Assembly: GCA_030066045.1 (NCBI GenBank)
Contig: JASJCJ010000023.1
Location: 1 to 52,777 of the forward strand
Source: Calothrix sp. MO_167.B12
GTDB lineage: Bacteria; Cyanobacteriota; Cyanobacteriia; Cyanobacteriales; Nostocaceae
DNA length: 52,777 nt
Direction: 5' to 3'
Below are positions 35,675 through 43,606 of the stretch, in pieces. Each line of letters starts with the position of its first letter. Within the stretch, counting starts at the first letter, position 1. The translations under genes and the position numbers were made by a program. A model generated the notes under the pieces. That model saw only the letters and a program-made list of their open reading frames with translations, had not been told where the DNA came from and made no database searches.

Positions 35675-36340
35675 TTAGAGAATGCTAGCAGGCACAGAAC
35701 TTTTATCCAGTTCTTCCTTGCTCTCAAAAACTCGGTCAATTAATCCATATTCCACAGCTTGGTGAGGGCTGAGGTAGAATATGCGATCCATATCCTTCTC
35801 AATTTTTTCCCTATCTTGCCCGGTGGTATTGGATAGGATATCTAACATAGTTCGCTTGTTTGCCAACACTTCCTGTGCCCGGATTTGAATATCTGTGGCT
35901 TGTCCTTGGGCGTAGCTCTTGGGTTGATGGAGGACAATGGTGGAGTGGGGTAGGCTAGCACGACAACCTTTGGTTCCTGCACTGAGAAGCATGGCTGACA
36001 TTCCCATTGCTGTACCAATGCAAATGGTATGCACAGGGGGTTTAATGTATCTTAAGGTGTCATAGATGGCAAAGGCTTCAGTTTCAAAACCGATGGGTTC
36101 GCCACTGTAACCAGAAGTGCCGGTAGAATTAATGTAAATTTTAATGGGTTTTTCTGGATCGTCAGACTGCAAGAAAAGCAGTTCTGCAATAATCAATTCG
36201 GTGACAGCAGGCACCAGTGGCATACCTAAATAAACAATCCGCTCTTTGAGCAGTAGGGAAGGTAAATCTGGGGGTGGTGTGCGGTAAAAACTATCGCCTT
36301 GGTAAGGGGCTTGCACAGCCTTGATGGGGGAGATATCCAT
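35675..36340 (-). CDS. clpR: ClpR, catalytically inactive Clp protease subunit
   Basis: This 221-residue ClpP-fold protein has lost the active site: aligned with the downstream ClpP, the nucleophile Ser becomes G113 (GTAMGMSAMLL) and the Asp becomes I187 (DMDRIFYL), while H138 (VLHQP) remains. This is the established signature of ClpR, a structural partner of ClpP3 in a heteromeric ring. The chain is longer at the N-terminus (KAVQAPYQGDSFYRTPPPDL) and has a short insert (TGTSGYSGEPIGF) in the handle region. It is first in the clpR-clpP3 operon. Confidence 0.92.
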   Translation of the reverse strand: MDISPIKAVQAPYQGDSFYRTPPPDLPSLLLKERIVYLGMPLVPAVTELIIAELLFLQSDDPEKPIKIYINSTGTSGYSGEPIGFETEAFAIYDTLRYIKPPVHTICIGTAMGMSAMLLSAGTKGCRASLPHSTIVLHQPKSYAQGQATDIQIRAQEVLANKRTMLDILSNTTGQDREKIEKDMDRIFYLSPHQAVEYGLIDRVFESKEELDKSSVPASIL

Positions 36341-36486
36341 AGCAACTGTTGCCTGAAAATAATGCCGTTAACTGTAATACATCCTAGCGCGATGCTAGGT
36401 TAGATGGGGGTGCGGTTTTCTCTCTAATTCTTGATTATCCTGGTAAAGAGAAAGGGGAATAGGTAAAGGGAAGTGGCAAAAGGGTG

Positions 36487-36730
36487 AAAAATCATCCATG
36501 TCATCCTCTAATCCATACCTTTATTGCCCTTGTCCCACTCCTATGGCTGACGGTAAAAAATCATCCATGTCATCCTCTAATCCATACCTTTATTGCCCTT
36601 GTCCCACTCCTATGGCTGACGGTAAAAAATCATCCATGTCATCCTCTAATCCATACCTTTATTGCCATTGTCCCACTCCTATGGCTGACGGTAAAAAATC
36701 ATCCGTGTCATCCTCTAATCCATACCAATC
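36487..36730. repeat. 69-bp tandem repeats, 3.5 units
   Basis: The unit (TCATCCATGTCATCCTCTAA through CTATGGCTGACGGTAAAAAA) starts at 36492, 36561, 36630 and 36699, period exactly 69 bp (23 codons). Only two changes are seen: CCCTTG to CCATTG in unit 3 and CCATG to CCGTG in unit 4. Because 69 is a multiple of three, two plus-strand frames stay open across it. Confidence 0.95.
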
Positions 36731-36785
36731 CGTGATCAAACAATGTGAATTATTAATGCATATATTGGCAAAAACTTTTCCGTAG
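36498..36785 (+). CDS. Possible repeat protein (23-residue units), doubtful
   Basis: One frame through the 69-bp repeats gives 95 residues with the unit SSSNPYLYCPCPTPMADGKK repeated, containing a CxC pair, and a unique tail (QSVIKQCELLMHILAKTFP). A competing frame (36484-36735) gives a hydrophobic repeat. The two substitutions are amino-acid changes in this frame (Pro to His, Met to Val) but conservative or silent in the other, which argues mildly against this one. No ribosome binding site is clear. It lies 60 bp upstream of the vWA gene and could be just a minisatellite in its leader. Confidence 0.3.
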   Translation: MSSSNPYLYCPCPTPMADGKKSSMSSSNPYLYCPCPTPMADGKKSSMSSSNPYLYCHCPTPMADGKKSSVSSSNPYQSVIKQCELLMHILAKTFP

Positions 36786-36847
36786 AACAGATACTGTGTT
36801 TTGAAGTTATTTATAACTATTTGTATTCTGAATAGGACTCTGGGGTT

Positions 36848-38095
36848 ATGAAGGTTAGTTTACAGCCGAATCTCAACGATAGTAATTTAGGCACTGATCA
36901 ACTGAATAATCAACGCCAGTTGGCAGTTTCCATTTCCGCGATCGCAGAACAGATGGATCGTAATGTACCACTAAACTTATGTTTGGTGCTAGACCATAGC
37001 GGTTCGATGAATGGTAAGCCATTGGAAATTGTTAAAAAGGCGGCAATTGGTTTGGTGGATCGGCTTAAAGGAGGCGATCGCCTGAGTATAATTGCTTTTG
37101 ACCACCGTGCCAAGGTTTTAGTCCCCAATCAAGTTCTGAAAAATCCAGAAAAGGTGAAACGGCAAATTAACCGTTTGGCGGCCGATGGGGGTACTGCTAT
37201 TGATGAAGGTTTGCGTTTGGGAATTGAAGAATTAGCTAAGGGTAAGCAAGAAACTATATCTCAAATATTTTTATTAACTGATGGTGAAAATGAACATGGT
37301 GATAATAATCGCTGTTTAAAATTTGCAGAATTAGCTGCTAACTATAATTTGACTTTAAATACTTTAGGCTTTGGTGATAATTGGAACCAAGATGTTCTGG
37401 AGAAAATTGCTGATGCGGCTGGAGGTGTTTTATCTTATATTCAACAGCCAGATCAGGCGGTGGATGCCTTTAATCGGCTGTTTAACCGTGCCCAATCCGT
37501 AGGTTTGACTAATGCTTATCTACTATTTCAACTCATGCCCAATGTGCGATTAGCAGAACTCAAACCCATAGCTCAAGTATCTCCTGATACCATAGAATTA
37601 CCAGTACAACCAGAATCGGACGGCAGGTTTTCTGTACGTTTGGGAGACTTAATGAAGGACGCAGAACGGGTGGTTTTGGCAAATCTGTATGTGGGTAAAT
37701 TACCAGTAGGCAAACAGGCGATCGCTAATTTACAAGTCAAATATGACGATCCAGCCGAAAATCTCACCGGATTATATTCTGCCAATGTGCCCGTTTATGC
37801 ACAAGTACAGGAAAATTACCAACCTAATCCCGACTCAGAGGTACAGCAATCGATTTTAGCATTGGCGAAGTATCGGCAAACACAATTAGCAGAAGCCAAA
37901 TTACAACAAGGCGATCGCGCGGGGGCGGCAACTATGTTACAAACTGCCGCTAAAACTGCTCTGCAAATGGGAGATAATAGTGCGGCAACGGTTTTACAAA
38001 CTTCCGCTACCCGCCTACAAATGGGAGAACAGCTTTCGGAGTCAGACCGCAAAAAAACCCGCATTGTCTCCAAAACTGTGTTGCAAGATTCGTGA
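36848..38095 (+). CDS. von Willebrand factor type A domain protein
   Basis: This 415-residue cytosolic protein has a vWA domain at about 40-220 with a complete MIDAS metal site: DxSxS in LDHSGSMNG, Thr in GGTAIDEGL and Asp in LLTDGENEHG. vWA domains bind partner proteins through a metal ion. After it comes a beta-rich segment (about 225-320, VRLAELKPIAQVSP) and a C-terminal helical part rich in Ala, Gln and Thr (RAGAATMLQTAAKTALQMGD). No signal peptide is seen. Similar proteins occur in cyanobacteria near kinases or AAA+ ATPases, but none is adjacent here, so the role is unknown. Confidence 0.85.
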   Translation: MKVSLQPNLNDSNLGTDQLNNQRQLAVSISAIAEQMDRNVPLNLCLVLDHSGSMNGKPLEIVKKAAIGLVDRLKGGDRLSIIAFDHRAKVLVPNQVLKNPEKVKRQINRLAADGGTAIDEGLRLGIEELAKGKQETISQIFLLTDGENEHGDNNRCLKFAELAANYNLTLNTLGFGDNWNQDVLEKIADAAGGVLSYIQQPDQAVDAFNRLFNRAQSVGLTNAYLLFQLMPNVRLAELKPIAQVSPDTIELPVQPESDGRFSVRLGDLMKDAERVVLANLYVGKLPVGKQAIANLQVKYDDPAENLTGLYSANVPVYAQVQENYQPNPDSEVQQSILALAKYRQTQLAEAKLQQGDRAGAATMLQTAAKTALQMGDNSAATVLQTSATRLQMGEQLSESDRKKTRIVSKTVLQDS

Positions 38096-38106
38096 TATTC
38101 TCCCCT

Positions 38107-38364
38107 CAGGGCGCAAGCCGCAGCGCCCCTACATATATTCGGATTTTTGTGAATTGATATTACTCATATCTTGCACCTACACCCTATAAGGGTGAGGCTA
38201 TACAATCAAAGCCTGCCTACGCAGGCTAATAAGCCTGATTTTTCGTGTTATTGATAAAAATATATGTTTATTAATGGCATCAAAAATCAGTATTAATACG
38301 AGGTATACAAGATGTCAGATTACTCGTCAAGCTGCCAAGAATCTAAACTCAATGGCTCATCCAG
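38107..38364. repeat. Partial duplication of the raf1 3' end, split by a MITE
   Basis: 38107-38165 matches 40811-40869, and 38326-38364 continues the match to 40908. The copied part includes the raf1 stop and the codons for DEPLSLDSWQLDE on the minus strand. The copy is interrupted by a 153-bp MITE (38166-38318). Confidence 0.85.
38166..38318. mobile_element. MITE with ATTACTC target duplication
   Basis: ATTACTC occurs directly outside both ends (38159-38165 and 38319-38325), and the uninterrupted version at 40863-40869 shows the empty site. The termini carry ATCTTG and CAAGAT. The core (38183-38299) is the same repeat as 16556-16672. A related element with ATCTTGCACC termini lies at 45621-45721. 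Confidence 0.8.
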
Positions 38365-38549
38365 ACTTTACCCATACCTGTAAATGGGTCTCGCATAATT
38401 GCTTCAACTAGATTCAAAGCACGTAGTACTGTTTTGCGGTTTGTATCTACCCAATAGGTTAGGTCTTCCCGAAATTCTGGGTGAAAAACAGCATCCCGAA
38501 CTTTAATTTCTTGGGGCTGGTTTTCATCCTTGTTCTTTTTCTTCGTCAA
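38349..38549 (-). pseudogene. YoeB/Txe-type toxin, 3' end replaced
   Basis: The 66-residue frame reads FHPEFREDLTYWVDTNRKTV and LRALNLVEAIMRDPFTGMGK, the first half of a YoeB-type mRNA interferase of the RelE/ParE fold. In the family GxGK is followed by PEPLK and the catalytic Arg, His and Tyr near the C-terminus. Here GMGK is followed by VWMSH and a stop, encoded by the duplicated raf1 end. All C-terminal catalytic residues are gone, so it cannot be an active ribonuclease. It overlaps the antitoxin gene by 26 bp in the usual antitoxin-toxin order. Confidence 0.8.
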
Positions 38550-38820
38550 TACCCAAATCCTGGCGTAGTTCGTTGATGCTTTGAGGTTCTAAATTTCTAT
38601 ATTTTGCTCTTTGTAAAGCTGTTAACAAACGTTCTGCATTTTTTGGTGAACGCAGTAAATAAGCTGTTTCTAATAAAGTATTTAATTCTTCAACAGGAAT
38701 TAAAGCAACGCTTTCGTCTTCTTCTCGTGTAATAATCACCACATCTCTATCTGCAACTACTTGTTTGCAAAGTTGAGGGAGATTAGCGGTAGCATCAGTC
38801 AAGTTTGTCTGCTTGGACAT
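38524..38820 (-). CDS. Phd/YefM-family antitoxin
   Basis: This 98-residue protein has the Phd/YefM pattern: an N-terminal DNA-binding part (TNLTDATANLPQLCKQVVAD, then RDVVIITREEDESVALIPVE) and a C-terminal toxin-binding segment (AERLLTALQRAKYRNLEPQS). Such antitoxins repress their own operon and neutralise a YoeB- or Doc-type toxin. The cognate toxin gene downstream is truncated, so the antitoxin is an orphan that may still repress its promoter or counter toxins elsewhere in the genome. It appears complete. Confidence 0.85.
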   Translation of the reverse strand: MSKQTNLTDATANLPQLCKQVVADRDVVIITREEDESVALIPVEELNTLLETAYLLRSPKNAERLLTALQRAKYRNLEPQSINELRQDLGIDEEKEQG

Positions 38821-38944
38821 GGTAGTTATTTACTAATGCTGTAAGGCTGGTGAATATATCATAGCTTGGGGGTGGTATAACAATGTTGAGGAAAAAGGGA
38901 ATACTGAAAATGAGGAGATATAAAAACTTAAAGGGTGAATAATT

Positions 38945-40417
38945 TTGATTGCTGATTCAGTGATTTTGGGACTTCCCAAAGTTCTTTTGCAAGCAAAACA
39001 GTTACTTCCTGAATATTCAGGTATATACTATGTTTTGGATGAAGATAACCAAGTTTGGTATATAGGAAAAGCAAAAAATATTCGTAAACGCTGGCAAGGT
39101 AAAGCTCATCATCGTATCTACCAACTAAAAGCTCAGAAGAAAAATTTTACTATTTATTATGAGTCAGTAAGTGAATATCAACTGGATTTTGTAGAAAAGG
39201 AACGTATTGAAAAGTATCAGCCACATTTAAATTCTAGTCCAGTTAAGACAAAAAAAATACGTCCTACTGAAACATTACTCAGAGAAACGATAGCTGCACT
39301 TGCTGATTTTTCTTTTATACTAGGCGTAGATACAGAAGAAAATCAGATTCTTATCTGCTTAGATTTAGACGCTTTTAGAGATAAATTCAAACCAGATTCG
39401 GAGCCAGAAGAAAAAGCAATTCTCAAAGCATTATTTATTCCCTCTCGTAAAACCTATGCTCGTAAATGGAAAGGGTTAATATTAAATTTTGGTTGTTTTT
39501 TTTCGATTTTAGTTAATGGTTATACTATTCATGTTAATTATTGGAGTTCATATCATCCCAAAAGAAAGATTAAACTTGAATACATTCAAGCTGAGATTGC
39601 TCAAGAATATATCAGAGCATTAAATTCAAAATCATTGACTCAATTTTTACGTCAAAACAAACAAGAAACTTATCTACAAAATTTTATCCCATATGCATCA
39701 GATTTAGTTAAATCTTTCTTCCATGAGCCAATAGATAGAGAAGCTATTAAAAATAAGTTAATCAAGTTGAGTGAAGACTACAAAGCAGGGCGACGGGGAG
39801 TAGGTAGTCGTTCCCAAATTATTCAGCATAAACCAATAAATTCAGAATTTAGTAACATTGATGAATTGTTAATTTATCGGAGAATTGATGTAAATAAGAA
39901 TCGTAAATTCAGAGAAAAATTTACTCGAAAATGTATAAGGATAGAACTATATATTCAGCATTTCAGCGTTGATTCAAAAACTCCTCAAAAATATATAAAA
40001 TCTGATCCTAAAAATCAGTTTCCTGTCTATAACTTAGCCTACGGTATATTGAATAATCAAAAGATAAATACTGCTTCTTGTGAATTTGATACTATCTATA
40101 TTGGAGCTACGGTGGATAAAAAAGCATGGCTATTGGTTGAAGACTATTTAAAAGATTTCGCTAAACCTGCTACGAAATTAAGCAATGGTGAAGCTTATAT
40201 TAGAGGTAAATTTTATGTCTCACCTCGAAAATATATTGTACCTGCAAAAGTAAATATTAAACTTGAATCCATTGGATACAGTGCTTGGATCCCTTTTGGA
40301 ATAAGTAAGGAATTTAACACATTTGAATCTGCTAAACAAGAGATTCGCAGAAGACTAGAAAATTCAGGTTTGCCAGGATTAAAAATAGTATTTAAAAGTG
40401 AAAGAATTGAAAAATAA
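38945..40417 (+). CDS. GIY-YIG nuclease-domain protein with long unassigned C-terminus
   Basis: This 490-residue protein carries a GIY-YIG domain at about 20-100: GIY at 26-28, WYIG at 38-41, the conserved Arg in NIRKRW and a candidate catalytic Glu in FVEKERIEKYQPHLN. The following 390 residues are basic and lysine-rich with no motif I recognise; the part around 360-450 (CEFDTIYIGATVDKKAWLLV) may be a second domain. No ATG exists for over 100 codons, so the start is TTG 38945, with an AGGG site 9 nt upstream. It is divergent from the broken toxin-antitoxin pair. It could be a repair, mobile or defence nuclease; nothing in the neighbourhood decides. Confidence 0.75.
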   Translation: MIADSVILGLPKVLLQAKQLLPEYSGIYYVLDEDNQVWYIGKAKNIRKRWQGKAHHRIYQLKAQKKNFTIYYESVSEYQLDFVEKERIEKYQPHLNSSPVKTKKIRPTETLLRETIAALADFSFILGVDTEENQILICLDLDAFRDKFKPDSEPEEKAILKALFIPSRKTYARKWKGLILNFGCFFSILVNGYTIHVNYWSSYHPKRKIKLEYIQAEIAQEYIRALNSKSLTQFLRQNKQETYLQNFIPYASDLVKSFFHEPIDREAIKNKLIKLSEDYKAGRRGVGSRSQIIQHKPINSEFSNIDELLIYRRIDVNKNRKFREKFTRKCIRIELYIQHFSVDSKTPQKYIKSDPKNQFPVYNLAYGILNNQKINTASCEFDTIYIGATVDKKAWLLVEDYLKDFAKPATKLSNGEAYIRGKFYVSPRKYIVPAKVNIKLESIGYSAWIPFGISKEFNTFESAKQEIRRRLENSGLPGLKIVFKSERIEK

Positions 40418-40581
40418 TATCAAATATATACTGAAAACCTCAATTGTTCAACTCAGGAGTTATAAAAGTATCACAGTTTCTGATTAGTACTTTCAAATAT
40501 TTCCACAGCACCATACATCCTACAGGAAAAATATGCTGATGGCTAGGCTAGTGGTCTGTCCCATTAATTTTGATAGTTTAT

Positions 40582-40661
40582 TGTAGTGCGGGCATCTTGT
40601 TATTGTAGTGCGGGCATCTTGCCCGCTTTCTTAAAACAGGGAGCGAGACGCTCCCACTACA
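40582..40661. repeat. REP-like repeat (GTAGTGCGGGCATCTTGCCC)
   Basis: Two copies of TTGTAGTGCGGGCATCTTG are followed by GCCCGC, GGGAGCGAGACGCTCC and CACTAC. A related copy lies at 47262-47345. The rest of the 446-bp gap between the GIY-YIG gene and raf1 shows no gene. Confidence 0.8.
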
Positions 40662-40863
40662 TTTTTTACCCTTCAGAACTAATGGGACAAAGCGTCACTG
40701 CTTTGTCTCATGAATTTTGACGAGTCGCAGGCATGAGCACTCCCCGACTTCTATCCTAGGAATTGCTACAATGTGCGGATATTGATTTAGAAGTTGGGGA
40801 TCTGTTACTTCAGGGCACAAGCCGCAGTGCCCCTACATATATTCGGATTTTCGTAAGTTGATA

Positions 40864-41949
40864 TTACTCATCAAGTTGCCAAGAATCTAAACTTAATGGC
40901 TCATCCAGGATTCTCTTGGGACGCATAATAACTAAAATACGCCCCAATAAAGTAAACTCAGGGGTATCTTCAAACCATTGAAAGTCTAATTCCCCATCAT
41001 TATCTACCACAAAATAACTGCCAGCTTCCCATTTCCGTTGAGCGCGATCTACAATTACCATCACCTGCTCTGGAGCGGCTTTGGTTTGACTGGGGAAGCG
41101 ATCGCTGTTACATAAAATTACCACGGGATCTTCTGCGCTTAACACCACTTGCCACCCCGGTAAGGGAACCCAGGCTTGCTCCCCGGCAAATTTAACTATG
41201 CCAAATGGTTCGATTTCTTCCACTAGGGGAACATTCTTGAAGTCTTGTGGTGTTAATGGTAACTCGCCCACCACTGGAACAATACGGGGCATTTCTGCCT
41301 CAGAGTCTGGACGGTAGAAGGGAAGAGTGGGTGCGGGGCGTTTGGGATCGACGGTAAAATCTGTTAATAGTTGTTCTATTTGCTGTCTGGCAGTGGGGGT
41401 ATGGACAAATTTTAACCCCTTAGCGATCAGACGCGATCGCACTTGTAAATCTGAGTTTTGTCGCGCTAATTTCCAACATTGATAGGCTACTGCATCCCCT
41501 GGATGGCGGGAAAATCCTTCTGGTGGGGTACGGAAGCGGGAAAAATCTTTAATGGCTCTGGCGACTTCCCGCGCTTCATCACAATCAACTTGGTACTGAA
41601 AAGTCAATTCCGCAGCCGCAGCTCGTTCCTCTTGGGTGAGTAAACGCAGTTCATATAAAACATCACTCCCTCTAACAGAGTAATGCGATCGCGCCGCGTC
41701 CGATACCCCTACTTTTTCCATAGAAGCATACACCTGTGCCCCCACGATTACCTGATTTTGTTGAATTGGCTCAAAGCCTGTTTCCTCAAAAATTTGCTGG
41801 GGGGTATAGCCAGTTTTTTGCAGGTAGGCACAACCTTGTCCCCATTCCACCCAATTACCTTCCTTTTGCCGTAATTTGCGGATCACCTCGGCTGTTTCTT
41901 GTGGGGATTGATTTGGGGAATTTTCAGTATTGGGTGGCAGATTAGTCAT
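40864..41949 (-). CDS. raf1: RuBisCO accumulation factor 1
   Basis: Raf1 is a dimeric chaperone that assembles the RuBisCO large-subunit core. The product from ATG 41949 (MTNLPPNTENSPNQ) is 361 residues; an upstream in-frame ATG at 41979 would add ten residues. An N-terminal alpha domain (about 20-190, VIRKLRQKEGNWVEWGQGCA, YTPQQIFEETGFEP) is joined by a linker to a C-terminal beta domain (about 200-350, PRIVPVVGELPLTPQDFKNV, WQVVLSAEDPVVILCNSDRF). The conserved acidic end LDSWQLDE is present. The last 45 bp are duplicated at 38326-38364. It stands alone. Confidence 0.95.
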   Translation of the reverse strand: MTNLPPNTENSPNQSPQETAEVIRKLRQKEGNWVEWGQGCAYLQKTGYTPQQIFEETGFEPIQQNQVIVGAQVYASMEKVGVSDAARSHYSVRGSDVLYELRLLTQEERAAAAELTFQYQVDCDEAREVARAIKDFSRFRTPPEGFSRHPGDAVAYQCWKLARQNSDLQVRSRLIAKGLKFVHTPTARQQIEQLLTDFTVDPKRPAPTLPFYRPDSEAEMPRIVPVVGELPLTPQDFKNVPLVEEIEPFGIVKFAGEQAWVPLPGWQVVLSAEDPVVILCNSDRFPSQTKAAPEQVMVIVDRAQRKWEAGSYFVVDNDGELDFQWFEDTPEFTLLGRILVIMRPKRILDEPLSLDSWQLDE

Positions 41950-42025
41950 AATTGGGGCAGCAAGGCTGTTGAGTACCAAGTATTATTTTATGGTCAAATG
42001 CTGCATGGAAATATCTAATTTTGCA

Positions 42026-42679
42026 TTAATCCAATATTAAGTATGGCATTCCTGCTCTCCTAGCACATTCTCCATCTTTATCATTGCGATCGCCAATTAG
42101 TAAACAATCTTCTACTGCAACCCCCAAGATTTCAGCAGCAATGAATAATCCTTTGGGATCTGGTTTGAGTCTACCGACGTTTTTATCTGTGGCACTGACA
42201 ATACAATCAGGAGATAAACCTAACTTTGCTAATTTAGCTTCAGCGGGATAATCTGAAAAAACCCCAGTAGGAATACCATTAATTATCAGGTTTTTAAATA
42301 GCTCTAATACTTCTAAACGGCGACAATCATACATATGTTGTAGAGGAATTTTAAAAATCCATTTTTCTACTATTTTTCGTACTTTTTCTGGAGATGTTTG
42401 GGATTTTTTCGCTGCCCATTCATATTGAGCATTTTCCACATCATCCACCACATCTAAGGCGTGTTTTTCCCTTTCTTCCATAAAAGTAGTAATAATTTTA
42501 ATTTCTCTAATTTTTTGCGGATGTTGTAGATAGTATCTTGCAATTTCCAGTGCCACTATTCCATACATCTTTTTGAGATTATATAATGTGCCATCTACAT
42601 CAAAAATAACTGCTTTGGCTTTTTGGATATCGATATTTATTTTGGTGTTTTTACTGACAATATTATGAAGAAAATTCAT
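42026..42679 (-). CDS. HAD-superfamily phosphatase
   Basis: This 217-residue haloacid dehalogenase-type hydrolase has motif I FDVDGTLYNL (nucleophile Asp), motif II GVFSDYP, the Lys of motif III in GRLKPDPKG and motif IV LLIGDRNDKDGECARRAG. A helical cap occupies about 50-120. It is likely a small-molecule phosphatase of the phosphoglycolate-phosphatase-like subgroup. It follows the UbiA-type gene on the same strand by about 97 bp; HAD phosphatases next to UbiA-type phosphoribosyl transferases occur elsewhere, which suggests it dephosphorylates that enzyme's product. A stable hairpin lies between the two. Confidence 0.85.
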   Translation of the reverse strand: MNFLHNIVSKNTKINIDIQKAKAVIFDVDGTLYNLKKMYGIVALEIARYYLQHPQKIREIKIITTFMEEREKHALDVVDDVENAQYEWAAKKSQTSPEKVRKIVEKWIFKIPLQHMYDCRRLEVLELFKNLIINGIPTGVFSDYPAEAKLAKLGLSPDCIVSATDKNVGRLKPDPKGLFIAAEILGVAVEDCLLIGDRNDKDGECARRAGMPYLILD

Positions 42680-42722
42680 TATGCAAATCCAATAATCATG
42701 GTAAGTTTTTTCAGGTATTTAG

Positions 42723-42751
42723 ATCCCCGACTTCTTAAATAAGTCGGGGAT
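42723..42751. repeat. Perfect hairpin between HAD and UbiA genes
   Basis: ATCCCCGACTT (42723-42733) pairs with AAGTCGGGGAT (42741-42751). It is a common cyanobacterial palindrome. No T-run follows, so it is not a clear terminator; it might adjust the expression of the downstream HAD gene. Confidence 0.7.
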
Positions 42752-42775
42752 ATGTTACTTGTTAATCAAAACTAT

Positions 42776-43606
42776 TTAGTATCCATAAAAATGCCGCCAA
42801 TAGCGTCTAATTGGTTTAAAAATATGGACTCCTAAACAGAAAATCACATAATATATAGTCATTGATAGGTAGCCAATAAAAGTTCGTTCAATGAAAGGAT
42901 CGAACTTAAATGCTAATAACAGCCCAGCAAAAAATACAAATTGCGTCCAAAGCATAATATTACCTTGATAAGCTTTGAGAGCAGGACGAGATTCTGTCCA
43001 ATTTTCTATATCCTTTTCTACAATTCTCCTCACAGATAGAAAGCCAATTCCCATACAAAATGCCCCAAACATTAATAAAATAGGCACAAATCCATCTGCT
43101 ACTAAGAATGTACCCATCAGTAATCTAGTGGGCATGGTAATAGCATTGACAAATAATTCTAGATAGGGAATATTCCTGGCTATCAATGAATAGAAGAGAT
43201 TAATACCAATAAAGGTAATATAGATTAGCCCAATATTTGTCCCAAAGTAGAAAAAACCAAACAGCAATCCGATACTAATTAGACATACTGCTAAGAGGAT
43301 AGCTGACTGTTTACTAATTCTTCCCGAAGGCAAGGGACGATTTTTTTTCAGAGGGTGTTTAGAGTCCTTTTCAAAGTCTGTGATGGCGTTGATAGTATAA
43401 ATACCACCATATAAACACACATTAAAAGACACGTACATGACTAATAATGATAATATTAACCCTGCATCAATTTGTTGGGCAAAGCTAGCAGCACCTAAAA
43501 TTACGAAGGCAAAATTGAGGTGGAATTTGAGCCGGATAATTTCCAGAAAATCTTGAAATGCTTCTTTCTTGAAAAATGATAATGACTTTTCGATAAATGA
43601 ATACAT
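42776..43606 (-). CDS. UbiA-family prenyltransferase
   Basis: This 276-residue membrane enzyme has about eight hydrophobic helices. The first Asp-rich motif is NAITDFEKDSKHPLKKNRPL, the NxxxDxxxD signature that binds the polyprenyl diphosphate through Mg2+, followed by the family's RPLPSG. The second Asp motif is less clear (EKDIENWTESRPALKAYQGN). Family members attach polyprenyl groups to quinone, haem, chlorophyll or phosphoribose acceptors. The S/R-PAL-x-Y end of loop 2 and the adjacent HAD phosphatase fit the decaprenyl-phosphate phosphoribosyltransferase-like branch better than ubiquinone or chlorophyll synthesis, but this is inference. It probably forms an operon with the HAD gene. Confidence 0.82.
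   Translation of the reverse strand: MYSFIEKSLSFFKKEAFQDFLEIIRLKFHLNFAFVILGAASFAQQIDAGLILSLLVMYVSFNVCLYGGIYTINAITDFEKDSKHPLKKNRPLPSGRISKQSAILLAVCLISIGLLFGFFYFGTNIGLIYITFIGINLFYSLIARNIPYLELFVNAITMPTRLLMGTFLVADGFVPILLMFGAFCMGIGFLSVRRIVEKDIENWTESRPALKAYQGNIMLWTQFVFFAGLLLAFKFDPFIERTFIGYLSMTIYYVIFCLGVHIFKPIRRYWRHFYGY

Noticed and set aside
36487-36730. CRISPR array
   Set aside because: The 69-bp units are contiguous near-identical tandem repeats with no repeat-spacer alternation and no cas genes nearby.
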